From: an uncultured Actinomycetes bacterium
GTDB taxonomy: Bacteria > Actinomycetota > Actinomycetes > Nanopelagicales > Nanopelagicaceae
Assembly (NCBI GenBank): GCA_903898855.1
Contig: CAIUHB010000196.1
Location: forward strand, 1 to 23,315
Length of the DNA stretch: 23,315 nt
Direction: 5' to 3'
The translations under genes and the position numbers were made by a program. This document shows, piece by piece, positions 6,246 to 15,204 of the stretch. The notes beneath the pieces were generated by a model. That model made no database searches. It was given only the letters and a program-made list of their open reading frames with translations, and was not told where the DNA came from. Numbering within the stretch: position 1 is the stretch's first letter; every line of letters starts with the position of its first letter.

Positions 6246-8099
6246 ATGAAGGCACGTCTAAACGCGCGCTCAGTGGTCGCTCTCTCATCAGTACTTGCTC
6301 TCGCAATTACCGGTGCAGTTGCCGTCCCAGCGCACGCAGCACGTTCAACCGTCATCGTCGTCGAGTCAAACACTCTGACCTCTTTGAACAACGGAACACC
6401 TGCGACAAATATCGTCATCAACGGTGACGTTAACTACCTAACCCAAATCGGTTTGTATCACTACAACGATAAGGCAACCATCATCCCTAACACTGTTCTC
6501 GGTTCCTACAAGGTCACCAAGAACACTCCAAAGGATTTTGAAGTTACCTACAAGATCAACCCAGGCCGCGTCTGGTCAGATGGAACTCCAATCACAGCTG
6601 CAGACTTGCTTCTTGCACACGTGCTTGGTTCATCTGCTTACGCAAAGAAGGCTGGACTTCCAGATCCAACTGGCGATGCCACACCTGCATTTGATTCAGG
6701 TGCCTACGGCGCTGTCTACGATCAACACGTAGTTGGTATGCCTGCACTTAGCGATGATCAGATGTCTTTGACCGTTACCTACGATTCACAGATTCCTGAT
6801 TACGTCCTAAACGGACCAAACACACCATTCCCAGTTCACGCTCTTGAGCTCCTTGCCGCTGGCAAGAAGTCACTTGGCTCAGCTGCTGAGAATGCTGCTG
6901 CAACAGCTAAGTTCGTCAAGGATGTAACTACTTACAACACTGCTGCTCTCAAGGCAATGGGTGCCGTATACAACGAGGGTTACAACGTAACCTCAGTTGA
7001 TGCATCAACAAACCCACTTCTACTCGTTGGAAACGGTGCTTACACAGTTTCTTCAGTAGATGCTAACCAGATCAAGCTTGTTGCAAATCCTAAGTACAAC
7101 TCAGGACCAGCACTTTCAGGAATCTCAACAGTTGTTATCAAGCAGGGAATTGCTGATGGTTCACCATCCGCTCAAGCTCTTGCTAACAAGGACATCGATG
7201 CTTACCAAGGTCAGCCAACAGCTGACACCATGGCTCAACTCAAGGCGATCAAGACTGCAACAGTTGTTACAGGTCCATCACTTGCTTACGAGCACATCGA
7301 ACTCCGCGTAGCTTCAAGCGATAAGACCGCTTACACCGGTCCATTTGCGATGTCAGGTGGCCAGAAGGCTGCTGATCTTCGTAAGGCATTCTTGCTTGCT
7401 TACCCACGTGAAGAGATCGTTAACAAGCTCATCAAGCCAATCAACGCTAACGCTGTTGTACTTGGTTCAACATGGACACTTCCTGGTACACCAGGATACG
7501 AAGATGTTGCAGCTAATAACGGCTCATCTGTTTACTCAGCTGGCGCACAAGCAGATCGCACAGCGGCTGCCCTCAAGCTAGTTCAGAAGTGGTACCCAAC
7601 AGCAGGAAAGGGAACACCTGTAAAGGTCAACCTTCTCTGGGGTTCACCAGGAAACACACGTCGTACCTCTGAGGCAGCGCTAATTATTGCTGCTGAAGCA
7701 AAGGTCGGCTTCGCTGTTACAGCTCCTGCTACAAAGGGTTGGGGTGGAAAGTTGGCTGATTCTTCATACGACGCACACTTCTTCATCTTCGATCAGACAG
7801 CTGTCCCACAAGATGCACAAGCATGCCCAACCTTCCAAGCAGCTGGTGGTTCTAACTACACCGGTTACTCAAACAAGAAGGTTGAAGATGCTTGCCAGCA
7901 ACTCCAAGCTAAGACACTTCCTGCATCAACAGTTCACCGTTTGCAGATTGTTGCTGAGCGCCAGATCAACTCTGACGCTTTCTTCCTTGGAATCTTCCAG
8001 AATCCAAATGTCACCGCTTACGACTCTGCACTTCAGAACGTTAAGCCTTCGACATTGTCTCCATCACTCTTCTGGAACTTCTGGGAGTGGCACTTCTAA
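6246..8099 (+). CDS. ABC transporter substrate-binding protein, peptide/nickel family (SBP_bac_5)
   Basis: This 617-residue secreted protein captures oligopeptides or similar solutes for the permeases encoded next. A signal peptide is evident: basic MKARLNARS, a hydrophobic core to about residue 25, and a PAHA-A signal peptidase I site near 32. There is no lipobox Cys. The family signature appears as VWSDGTPITAADLLLA (about 110-125), and 'AFLLAYPREEIVNK' (about 379-392) matches the conserved helix of the C-terminal lobe. The only two Cys (near 526 and 550) may form a disulfide. Codon use is strongly biased (GCT, TCA, CCA, AAC, TAC dominate), unlike its neighbours and typical of a highly expressed gene. 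A strong AAGGAG ribosome site precedes the ATG. It is the first gene of the importer operon. Confidence 0.93.
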   Translation: MKARLNARSVVALSSVLALAITGAVAVPAHAARSTVIVVESNTLTSLNNGTPATNIVINGDVNYLTQIGLYHYNDKATIIPNTVLGSYKVTKNTPKDFEVTYKINPGRVWSDGTPITAADLLLAHVLGSSAYAKKAGLPDPTGDATPAFDSGAYGAVYDQHVVGMPALSDDQMSLTVTYDSQIPDYVLNGPNTPFPVHALELLAAGKKSLGSAAENAAATAKFVKDVTTYNTAALKAMGAVYNEGYNVTSVDASTNPLLLVGNGAYTVSSVDANQIKLVANPKYNSGPALSGISTVVIKQGIADGSPSAQALANKDIDAYQGQPTADTMAQLKAIKTATVVTGPSLAYEHIELRVASSDKTAYTGPFAMSGGQKAADLRKAFLLAYPREEIVNKLIKPINANAVVLGSTWTLPGTPGYEDVAANNGSSVYSAGAQADRTAAALKLVQKWYPTAGKGTPVKVNLLWGSPGNTRRTSEAALIIAAEAKVGFAVTAPATKGWGGKLADSSYDAHFFIFDQTAVPQDAQACPTFQAAGGSNYTGYSNKKVEDACQQLQAKTLPASTVHRLQIVAERQINSDAFFLGIFQNPNVTAYDSALQNVKPSTLSPSLFWNFWEWHF

Positions 8100-8115
8100 G
8101 AACTCGTTCTTAGAA
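8094..8115. repeat. Perfect inverted repeat across the SBP stop codon
   Basis: TTCTAAGAAC (8094-8103) is followed, after two bases (TC), by its exact reverse complement (8106-8115). The repeat covers the last codon and the TAA stop of the binding-protein gene. It could form an mRNA hairpin that shields the 3' end of the abundant SBP transcript, or it could be a protein site. Confidence 0.6.
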
Positions 8116-8136
8116 CAGCTCTAAATCAGTTAAGGG

Positions 8137-8172
8137 AAGTGGTGCCGGGAGACCGGCGCCACTTTCTTGTTT
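8137..8172 (+). terminator. Intercistronic terminator/attenuator after the SBP gene
   Basis: A 12-bp stem (8137-8148 with 8153-8164, one G-T wobble) closes a GAGA tetraloop and is followed by TTCTTGTTTT. This is a good intrinsic terminator between the binding-protein gene and the permease genes. Partial read-through would give the usual excess of binding protein over permease. A weak promoter-like TATATT at 8212-8217 could restart transcription for the permeases. Confidence 0.75.
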
Positions 8173-8277
8173 TCCCCGCTAATTCCGAACTTTTTACGGC
8201 GCTAGACACGATATATTTGCCAGCGCACGCGAAGAAGTACGTACCCTCACATTCATCGCCCGCAGAAGGAGTTTGTC

Positions 8278-9819
8278 GTGATTGCCTACCTAGGCCGCCG
8301 CTTGAGCGCACTGCTCATAATTCTCTTTGGCTCAAGTTTTATTCTCTATAACCTTGCGGCAATTTCCGGCGATCCAACCGAAGGCCTCCGTACCTCCACC
8401 GATCCCAAAGCGCATGCACAATTACTTTCACTCATCCGCACCCTCCACCTCAATGTCCCACCACCTGCCAGATATTTCCTCTGGCTTAAAGGCTTGGCTG
8501 GAATTTTCACCGGACATATCGATTTTGGAATGACTCGCGATGGCCACCCAGTAACCACAGATCTTGGTCAAGCAATCCCAACCACTATCCGCTTGATTTT
8601 GATGGCGACCATTATTGCCATTGTTATGGGTATTGCCTTTGGAATTGTCTCGGCGCTTCGCCAGTACAGCCGCTTTGACTATGCCATGACATTTATGGCC
8701 TTTCTTATGTACTCACTTCCAATTTTCTGGATTGCTGTACTTCTCAAGCAATACCTAGCAATTAGCTTTAACAACTTTTTAACGAATGCAACAATCGCAC
8801 CTTCCTGGATTATCGCCGCCTCAATTGTCAGCGGATTTTTCTGGGCATCGCTAATTAGCGGTAATCGCAGAAAAGTTCAGATCACCTTCGTGATCGCCGC
8901 CGGTTCATCTGCGCTGGTACTCACTGCTTTGAGTTTGAGTAAATGGTTTGCCGATCCAGGCCTTGGTCCAATCATGATCGCACTTCTCGGCGCAGGCGTT
9001 GCCTTCGGCGTCACCTTCCTCTCCACCGGCCTGGCCAATAAGGCAGCGCTGCGTGGTTCGCTAATCATGGCTGCCTTTGGCTTGGTTCTTTACTATCCCA
9101 ATCAGTGGCTCTTTAACCACCATGGCGGACTCCTCACCTTGATTCTTCTAGCTGCCGTAACAGTCTTGATCGCCTTTATCGTTGGCCGCTTGTTGGCTCA
9201 AATCGATCGCGGTCCAGTTATTCGCACCACCACAATCACCGGACTCATAATCGGACTCTTGATGGTTCTAGATAAATTGATGGCCACCCTCAAGCCTTAC
9301 AGCGCGACTGATGCGGTTAATCAACGCCCGATTCCAACAATCAGCGAATCCAACTCTCTTCTTCCTGCGGGCAATTTCTGGTTTTCGCTACTGGATACCT
9401 TGCTCCACCTATTGCTCCCAACAATCGCGTTGGCGCTGATCTCCTTTGCTGGATACGTTCGTTACTCCCGCGGAACTTTGCTGGAAGTGCTCAATCAAGA
9501 TTACATTCGCACCGCCCGAGCTAAGGGCTTAACTGAGCGAACCGTTGTTATGCGCCATGCATTTCGCAATACCTTGATTCCGCTCACCACCATCATCGTT
9601 GTGGACTTTGCTGCAATCATCGGTGGTGCAATCATCACTGAGCACGTCTTTGGCTGGCGCGGCATGGGAACGCTCTTTAATAATGCGATCTCCAACTTTG
9701 ATTTAAATCTACTTATGGGCGTCTTCTTTGTGACCTCAACTCTTGCAGTCCTAGCAAACCTCGCCGCCGATCTCTTGTATTCGGCGCTTGATCCACGAAT
9801 TAGGGTGGTTGGAAAATGA
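8278..9819 (+). CDS. ABC transporter permease (DppB/OppB-like) with an inserted membrane block
   Basis: This is the first permease of the peptide importer. At 513 residues it is far longer than the usual 300-340. The family N-terminus is present (MIAYLGRRLSALLIILFGSSFILYNL in outline), followed by TM helices around 105-125 and 138-160. The C-terminal EAA loop, DYIRTARAKGL (about 408-418), contacts the ATPase and is followed by HAFRNTLIPL. Between them, about residues 175-335 form an extra stretch with some five hydrophobic helices that standard OppB lacks. The GTG start has a strong AGAAGGAG ribosome site (8264-8271), 6 nt away. The gene overlaps the next by ATGA. The frame is intact across the insert, so this is not a frameshift fusion. 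Confidence 0.9.
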   Translation: MIAYLGRRLSALLIILFGSSFILYNLAAISGDPTEGLRTSTDPKAHAQLLSLIRTLHLNVPPPARYFLWLKGLAGIFTGHIDFGMTRDGHPVTTDLGQAIPTTIRLILMATIIAIVMGIAFGIVSALRQYSRFDYAMTFMAFLMYSLPIFWIAVLLKQYLAISFNNFLTNATIAPSWIIAASIVSGFFWASLISGNRRKVQITFVIAAGSSALVLTALSLSKWFADPGLGPIMIALLGAGVAFGVTFLSTGLANKAALRGSLIMAAFGLVLYYPNQWLFNHHGGLLTLILLAAVTVLIAFIVGRLLAQIDRGPVIRTTTITGLIIGLLMVLDKLMATLKPYSATDAVNQRPIPTISESNSLLPAGNFWFSLLDTLLHLLLPTIALALISFAGYVRYSRGTLLEVLNQDYIRTARAKGLTERTVVMRHAFRNTLIPLTTIIVVDFAAIIGGAIITEHVFGWRGMGTLFNNAISNFDLNLLMGVFFVTSTLAVLANLAADLLYSALDPRIRVVGK

Positions 9820-10865
9820 GCATCTTTACTCGCAAGAAGAAGTCCACCGAAGTCGTATCGGGGGATATCGCTAATCGCGAAGTGGAAGGCCTTTCCCAAG
9901 GTCAGATTGTTCGACGTCGCTTCCTTCGCCACCGTGGCGCCATGATCTCCTTGATCGTGCTGACCTCAGTCATTCTCTTTGTCTTTAGTGCGCTGGACAT
10001 CAGCCTTGGATTTATCAAGTATCACGGCTGGTGGAAGTACAGCATCTTGGATCAACCAGATATTCGCACTCAAGGCTGCCCACCTGGACTTGGTGGATGT
10101 CCGACATTGAGCCTTAATCCATTTGGCGCATTTGGTCTTGGCGATCACCCATTTGGTCAAGATGACATTGGTCGCGACTACTTTGCCTTGGTTATGCGCG
10201 GCGCCCAGCGCTCTATTTTGGTGATGTTCATTATCGGAATAGTCGGCGGAATCGTGGGAACAGTTATTGGTGCAATCTCTGGTTTCTACCGCGGTTGGGT
10301 CGATTCCGTCTTGATGCGTTTTACCGACTTCATCATCACTATCCCATCAGTGATTATCGGCTCGGTCATTGGCTATCACTTCGGCAACCTCGGCGTGACC
10401 TTCCTTGCTTTGTACTTGGGACTCTTTGCTTGGACTGGCCTCTCCCGACTCGTACGTGGTGAGTTTCTCTCACTTCGTGAACGCGAGTTCGTGGATGCCG
10501 CGAAAGTTGCCGGCGCCAGCAACCGACGAATTATCTTCAAGCACATCTTGCCTAACGCTGTTGGCGTCATCATCGTCTCGGTTACTTTGATTATGTCCGG
10601 AGCCATCTTGCTCGAGACAGCCCTTAGCTACCTGGGCTTTGGTGTTGTGGCGCCAGATGTCTCACTTGGACTTTTGATTAGTCAATACCAAGATTCATTT
10701 ACCACTCGTCCATGGCTCTTCTGGTACCCGGGAATCTTCATCATCCTGATTGCATTGAGCGTTAACTTTATTGGCGATGGTTTGCGCGATGCCTTTGATC
10801 CACGACAACGTCGTCGTATCTCTCGCAAAGAACGCGCAGCTGAGCGCAAGGTGGCTAACGCCTAA
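9816..10865 (+). CDS. ABC transporter permease (DppC/OppC-like)
   Basis: This is the second permease of the importer, at 349 residues. A basic N-terminal tail leads to TM1 (about 43-62). Next comes the OppC landmark HPFGQDDIGRDYF (about 110-122) with a GAQRS motif, then the TM core. The EAA loop reads EFVDAAKVAGAS (about 224-235) and is followed by IIFKHILPNAVG. The ATG overlaps the stop of the first permease (ATGA), which indicates translational coupling. A segment with two Cys in CPPGLGGCP (about 87-95) lies on the outer face between TM1 and the core and is longer than in E. coli OppC. The gene ends with TAATG, and the antisense PH-domain gene ends 11 nt further on. Confidence 0.93.
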   Translation: MSIFTRKKKSTEVVSGDIANREVEGLSQGQIVRRRFLRHRGAMISLIVLTSVILFVFSALDISLGFIKYHGWWKYSILDQPDIRTQGCPPGLGGCPTLSLNPFGAFGLGDHPFGQDDIGRDYFALVMRGAQRSILVMFIIGIVGGIVGTVIGAISGFYRGWVDSVLMRFTDFIITIPSVIIGSVIGYHFGNLGVTFLALYLGLFAWTGLSRLVRGEFLSLREREFVDAAKVAGASNRRIIFKHILPNAVGVIIVSVTLIMSGAILLETALSYLGFGVVAPDVSLGLLISQYQDSFTTRPWLFWYPGIFIILIALSVNFIGDGLRDAFDPRQRRRISRKERAAERKVANA

Positions 10866-10876
10866 TGGTGAAGCTA

Positions 10877-11464
10877 TTAGTAGAGCGTGAGCGCCATGGC
10901 GCAGACCAGCGCAACAACCAAGAGAGCCACAACTCGCCAATCGTTGGTGGATTCGGCCAGCAGAGTTCTGTTGTTCTTCTTGGATTGAAAGGCGTGCCAA
11001 CGAATTTCGGCCAAGTGCAGGGCGACTCCGCTCTCACTTCGCGGGGAGACTGCGGGGGAGATGTAATAGTTATCAGCGCTCTTCATTCCGCGAACCTCGC
11101 TGGCATGAATCTTTCGGTTGTGGCGTCTGCTGGGAGCTGGAGCGGCCCACGCGTTGATGGTGCGATCCGCGGTTTGGATATACAAGTTCCATTTAGCGCC
11201 AATATCGATGACTTCACTCCAACCAATGGCAGAAGTGCGAACGGGGTTGGTCACGATGATTCCTTCATCGCCGATCTCAACTTTGGGTTTGATAAAGCTC
11301 AAGTACAAGAAGCTGAGCGCTGCGATATCCCAGAGTGCAACCGTGAAGATATTTCGAACTCCACCCACAACAATTCCCGACCAGAGCGCAATCAGGCAGA
11401 GAACTGCGCCGATAGCAGCAAAGAGATAACTGCTCTTTGCTCTGAAAGTTACTGCGCTCTCCAT
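10877..11464 (-). CDS. PH-domain membrane protein on the strand opposite the opp operon
   Basis: The protein has 195 residues. Two TM helices (about 13-33 and 38-57) are followed by a bacterial PH-like region (about 60-110). Its pattern is the common actinobacterial one: VEIGDEGIIVTN, then AIGWSEVIDI, then a strand with IQTADRTINAWA. A third hydrophobic segment (about 176-193) sits at the C-terminus. The precise function of such proteins is unknown. The gene lies between the second permease and the ATPase of the importer but in reverse orientation, so operon read-through would produce RNA antisense to it. I rate it the real gene because the protein pattern is recognisable, while the plus-strand ORF over the same bases shows none. 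Confidence 0.8.
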   Translation of the reverse strand: MESAVTFRAKSSYLFAAIGAVLCLIALWSGIVVGGVRNIFTVALWDIAALSFLYLSFIKPKVEIGDEGIIVTNPVRTSAIGWSEVIDIGAKWNLYIQTADRTINAWAAPAPSRRHNRKIHASEVRGMKSADNYYISPAVSPRSESGVALHLAEIRWHAFQSKKNNRTLLAESTNDWRVVALLVVALVCAMALTLY

Positions 11465-11505
11465 TTGCCCATCTTCTCACAGCAATCCATGCGAAAGGCT
11501 GCTTA

Positions 11506-13182
11506 ATGTCTACCTCGGATATGACTACCCCAGATAAGAACGCACCAGTTCTCAAGGTAAAGGATTACACCATTGAGTTCTGGGTGGATGGCACCTGGTA
11601 TCCAGCAGCGATTGATATGAACTTTGAACTACAAGCCGGCAAGACGCTAGCCATTGTTGGTGAATCCGGTTCCGGAAAGTCCACTACCGCACTCGGCGTA
11701 ATGAGTCTCTTGGCCTCAAATGCCCGGACCCATGGAAGCGTGCAAGTAAAAGGCGTAGAGATGGTGGGTACTTCTGCTGGCCACCTCCAGAAGTATCGCG
11801 GCAAGGAAGTTGCCTATATTTTCCAGGAGCCAATGACTGCACTCAACCCGGTCTACACAATTGGCGCTCAAATTATTGAGACCCTTCGCGCCCACTTCGA
11901 CCTTGGTCCAAAAGAGGCACGAGTTCGCGCTATTGAGTTGATTTCCATGGTGGATATTCCTAACCCTGAGCAATCGGTAGATAAATACCCACACCAACTC
12001 TCGGGCGGACAGCGCCAGCGCGCCATGATCGCTCAGGCACTTGCTTGCGATCCAGCGCTCTTGATTGCTGATGAACCAACAACTGCTTTGGATGTTACGG
12101 TCCAAGCAGAAATTCTCGATCTAATGCGCGATCTTCGCTCCAAACTCAACTCGGCAATTTTGCTGATCACCCACGATATGGGCGTTGTCGCCGATATGGC
12201 CGATGAGATCTTGGTGATGAAGGATGGCCGCACCGTCGAACATGGCAGCGCCGATCAAATCTTTAATGCTCCACAACATCCGTACACCAAAGAACTTTTG
12301 GCGGCGGTACCTGTACTTGGCACTAGCCCCAAGCGCTCCCTTTCATACTCGGAGAGTGCAAAGCCAGCACCTGTTCTCAACTTGGAAGATGTCACCATCG
12401 AATATCCAAAGCGCGGACGTGTACCTGCATTTACTGCGGTTAAAAATCTCTCGCTACAAATTTATCCAGGTGAAATTGTTGGCCTGGTAGGCGAATCTGG
12501 TTCCGGAAAGACAACAGTCGGTCGCGCCGCAATCGGCCTGCTTCCTATCAAATCTGGAAAGATTGAAATCGTCGGCCAAGATATCTCGCACGCAACTCAG
12601 AAAGATTTGCAGAAGATTCGCCGCCACACTGGAATCGTTTTCCAAGATCCAGCTTCTTCACTCAACCCACGTCTGCCTATTGGTGAATCCATTGGCGAGC
12701 CAATCTTCTTGGCAGGACTGGCAAAGGGTGCGGATTTGGCTCATAAAGTGGAAGATCTCTTGGATCAAGTAGAACTTCCTCGCAGCTATCGCAACCGTTA
12801 TCCGCACGAGCTCTCTGGCGGACAACGTCAGCGTGTAGGTATTGCGCGCGCACTTGCATTGACTCCGGATTTAATGATTGCCGATGAACCAACCTCGGCT
12901 CTGGATGTTTCAGTACAAGCTAGATTCCTTGAACTCTTCCAAGAGCTACAGCAGAAATTGCAATTTGCCTGCCTCTTCATCAGCCATGACTTGGCAGTGG
13001 TCGATATCTTGTCGCACCGCGTTGCGGTCATGCAGGATGGCCAACTCGTGGAGCAAGGCGATCGCGATTTGATTCTGAAGAATCCACAACAGGCCTACAC
13101 CCAGCGCCTGATTGCCGCCGTACCGGTACCAAACCCTGCCGAGCAAGAGAAGCGACGTATCGCCAGACTTGCCAGCAAGTAA
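11506..13182 (+). CDS. Fused OppD-OppF-type ABC transporter ATPase
   Basis: This cytoplasmic ATPase of 558 residues powers the peptide importer; two complete ABC domains are joined in one chain. Domain 1 has Walker A GESGSGKST (52-60), Q107, signature LSGGQRQR (165-172), Walker B LLIADEP (185-191) and switch H223. Domain 2 has Walker A GESGSGKTT (329-337), LSGGQRQR (436-443), Walker B LMIADEP (456-462) and H494. Each domain ends in the peptide-family tail, PYTKELLAAVP and AYTQRLIAAVP. Fused DF subunits are common in actinobacteria. The ATG follows a weak GAAAGG at 7-8 nt; an ATG at 11521 is an alternative. The gene is separated from its permeases by the antisense PH gene. Confidence 0.94.
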   Translation: MSTSDMTTPDKNAPVLKVKDYTIEFWVDGTWYPAAIDMNFELQAGKTLAIVGESGSGKSTTALGVMSLLASNARTHGSVQVKGVEMVGTSAGHLQKYRGKEVAYIFQEPMTALNPVYTIGAQIIETLRAHFDLGPKEARVRAIELISMVDIPNPEQSVDKYPHQLSGGQRQRAMIAQALACDPALLIADEPTTALDVTVQAEILDLMRDLRSKLNSAILLITHDMGVVADMADEILVMKDGRTVEHGSADQIFNAPQHPYTKELLAAVPVLGTSPKRSLSYSESAKPAPVLNLEDVTIEYPKRGRVPAFTAVKNLSLQIYPGEIVGLVGESGSGKTTVGRAAIGLLPIKSGKIEIVGQDISHATQKDLQKIRRHTGIVFQDPASSLNPRLPIGESIGEPIFLAGLAKGADLAHKVEDLLDQVELPRSYRNRYPHELSGGQRQRVGIARALALTPDLMIADEPTSALDVSVQARFLELFQELQQKLQFACLFISHDLAVVDILSHRVAVMQDGQLVEQGDRDLILKNPQQAYTQRLIAAVPVPNPAEQEKRRIARLASK

Positions 13183-13204
13183 TTACCGGATACTCACCTA
13201 ATAC

Positions 13205-15163
13205 TCACCAGATACGAACTCGCTCGCTCTCCGGTAGGTACAGGGCGTCGCCTTCGCTCACCGAGAATGCTTCGTAGAACTCGTTGAGATTTCGCACGAT
13301 CTGGTTGCAGCGAAACTCATCGGGGGAGTGAACATCAACGGTTATGCGGCGACGAACCTCTTCTTCGCGCATTTTCTGTCGCCAAACCGCTGCCCAGCCC
13401 ATAAATAGCCTCTGTAAGCCCGTAAAACCGTCTATAACGGGCGCAGGAGCTCCGCGGAGTGAGAGCTGGTAAGCCTTAATTGCAACCGTTAAACCGCCCA
13501 AATCTCCAATATTTTCGCCAATTGTCAGCGCGCCATTAACGTGAAGATCTGGTGCAAGCGTTGGATGCAAATTATCGAATTGGGCAATTAATTTTTGCGC
13601 CCTTTTCTCAAACTCTTGCCGGTCGCTATCGCTCCACCAGTTATTGAGATTTCCGGCGCCGTCATATCTAGAGCCTTGGTCATCAAATCCATGGCCGATC
13701 TCGTGGCCGATGACTGCGCCAATTCCGCCGTAGTTCACGGCATCGTCAGCATCCATGTTGAAAAACGGTGGCTGCAAGATTGCGGCCGGGAAGAGAATCT
13801 CATTGTGTAGCGGGTGGTAGTAGGCATTGACGGTCTGAGGGGTCATGCCCCACTCCTCTTTATCGACCGGCTTACCAATTTTGGCAAGGGCATACTCCTG
13901 GCCAAATTGAGTGATGCGTCCCAAGTTTCCAAAGAGATCATCATCGGAAATTTCTAGCGCCGAGTAGTCACGCCATTTATCGGGAAAACCAATCTTGGCG
14001 CGGAATGTTGCCAGCTTGTCGAGCGCCTTAGCTTTTGTTGAATCGCTCATCCAATCCAAGGCCGCGATATCAATGCGATAGGCCTCTAGCAGATTAGCTA
14101 CTAGCCCTTGCATCTCTACCTTGGCTTGGGCCGGGAAGTGGCGCTCGGCATAGATTTCACCGATTGCTTCGCCCAACGCACCTTCCACCAATCCAATTGC
14201 TCGCTTCCAGCGGGCGCGAAGTTCTGGTGTGCCAGAAAGGGTTGTGCCATAGAAGGCAAAGTTTTGCTTGACCATCTCATCGTGCAGGTAAGGGGCTGCA
14301 CTGGAGAGCATATGAAATGCCAACCAGGCGCTCCACGCCGGAGCGTTAAAGTTTTCGAGGAGTTGATTAATCCCACTAAAGAAAGATGGTTGGGAGACGA
14401 TGCACGGATCAAAGGCGCTCGCTGGTATTTGGCTGGCGCCAATCCAGGTATCCCAATCAAATGCCGGCATCAATTGGCGAAGTTCGGCAAAGCTCATCTT
14501 GTTATATGTGGCCACTGCATCACGGTCGCGCACTGAATCCCAGTGATGGGAGGCAATCGCAGTTTCTAGCTCCAGAATCAGCGCAGCTTTCTCAGCCCCG
14601 CCATCAACTCCGGCAATCGCAAAAATCTTAGCAATGTGATCAACCAATGCTGAGCGGATTTCGGCATGCTCGGCCTCTCGGTAGTACTCCTCATCCGGAA
14701 GGCTCAAGCCGGCTTGACCGATGTAGGCAATATTTGTTTGGGAATCCATCTTGTCGGCTTCAACTGCTTGGTAGAAAAAACCACCCAGGCCGCGACGTTC
14801 GAAATCTCCAAGTACTTGATGGAACTCTTTGCTGGTTTTCACCGAGAGCGCCGCCTTCAAGTCAGCTGCAACTGGCGCGATGCCAAGGGCGCTAACCCGC
14901 TCGTGATCCATGAAAGTCTTGTACAGGTCACCAATCTTTTGGGCGTTAGTTCCCTTGGGATGAGCGGAGCTAGCTAACTCTTCGACGATGACGCGAACAT
15001 CTCGCTCGGCTTTTTCATAGAGTCGATAGAAGGCGCCATCGGAGGAGCGATCGGATGGGATTTCTGCGGCAGCAATCCAGGCTCCATTGACATGGCGGAA
15101 GAGGTCATCTTGGGGGCGAATGGCGGGGTCAATGTGCTCGGGAAATAGGCCGGAAGATTTCAT
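13205..15163 (-). CDS. M13 family zinc metallopeptidase (PepO/neprilysin-like)
   Basis: This 652-residue protein has full family length. The zinc motif HEIGH is at 487-491 (catalytic E488), and the third ligand and partner are in GENIGDLGG (E550, D554). The substrate-binding NAYYHPLHNEI (about 446-456) precedes them. The C-terminus ends in RVRIW, as M13 enzymes end in an R-x-W-type motif. No signal peptide or TM anchor is visible: the start MKSSGLFPEHIDP goes straight into the catalytic fold. It is therefore probably a cytosolic oligopeptidase like lactococcal PepO, a sensible partner of the importer next door, with which it converges. TATTGT (15176-15171) lies 7 nt before the ATG. It diverges from marR across 82 bp. 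Confidence 0.94.
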   Translation of the reverse strand: MKSSGLFPEHIDPAIRPQDDLFRHVNGAWIAAAEIPSDRSSDGAFYRLYEKAERDVRVIVEELASSAHPKGTNAQKIGDLYKTFMDHERVSALGIAPVAADLKAALSVKTSKEFHQVLGDFERRGLGGFFYQAVEADKMDSQTNIAYIGQAGLSLPDEEYYREAEHAEIRSALVDHIAKIFAIAGVDGGAEKAALILELETAIASHHWDSVRDRDAVATYNKMSFAELRQLMPAFDWDTWIGASQIPASAFDPCIVSQPSFFSGINQLLENFNAPAWSAWLAFHMLSSAAPYLHDEMVKQNFAFYGTTLSGTPELRARWKRAIGLVEGALGEAIGEIYAERHFPAQAKVEMQGLVANLLEAYRIDIAALDWMSDSTKAKALDKLATFRAKIGFPDKWRDYSALEISDDDLFGNLGRITQFGQEYALAKIGKPVDKEEWGMTPQTVNAYYHPLHNEILFPAAILQPPFFNMDADDAVNYGGIGAVIGHEIGHGFDDQGSRYDGAGNLNNWWSDSDRQEFEKRAQKLIAQFDNLHPTLAPDLHVNGALTIGENIGDLGGLTVAIKAYQLSLRGAPAPVIDGFTGLQRLFMGWAAVWRQKMREEEVRRRITVDVHSPDEFRCNQIVRNLNEFYEAFSVSEGDALYLPESERVRIW

Positions 15164-15170
15164 AACTCGG

Positions 15171-15176
15171 ACAATA
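15171..15176 (-). promoter_or_regulatory. -10 box of the M13 gene (TATTGT)
   Basis: TATTGT on the minus strand ends 7 nt before the ATG, so a leaderless transcript is likely; no Shine-Dalgarno is present. No clear -35 is visible. The MarR-type site lies about 30 bp further upstream. Confidence 0.4.
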
Positions 15177-15204
15177 CTGCACGAGCACGGCGATTCGATA
15201 TTGG

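Noticed and set aside
10865..11506. 213-codon plus-strand ORF between permease and ATPase as a real protein
   Set aside because: Its composition looks random, with no TM helix or motif, while the minus-strand frame encodes a recognisable PH-domain membrane protein. Kept only as a finding because of its TAATG junctions.
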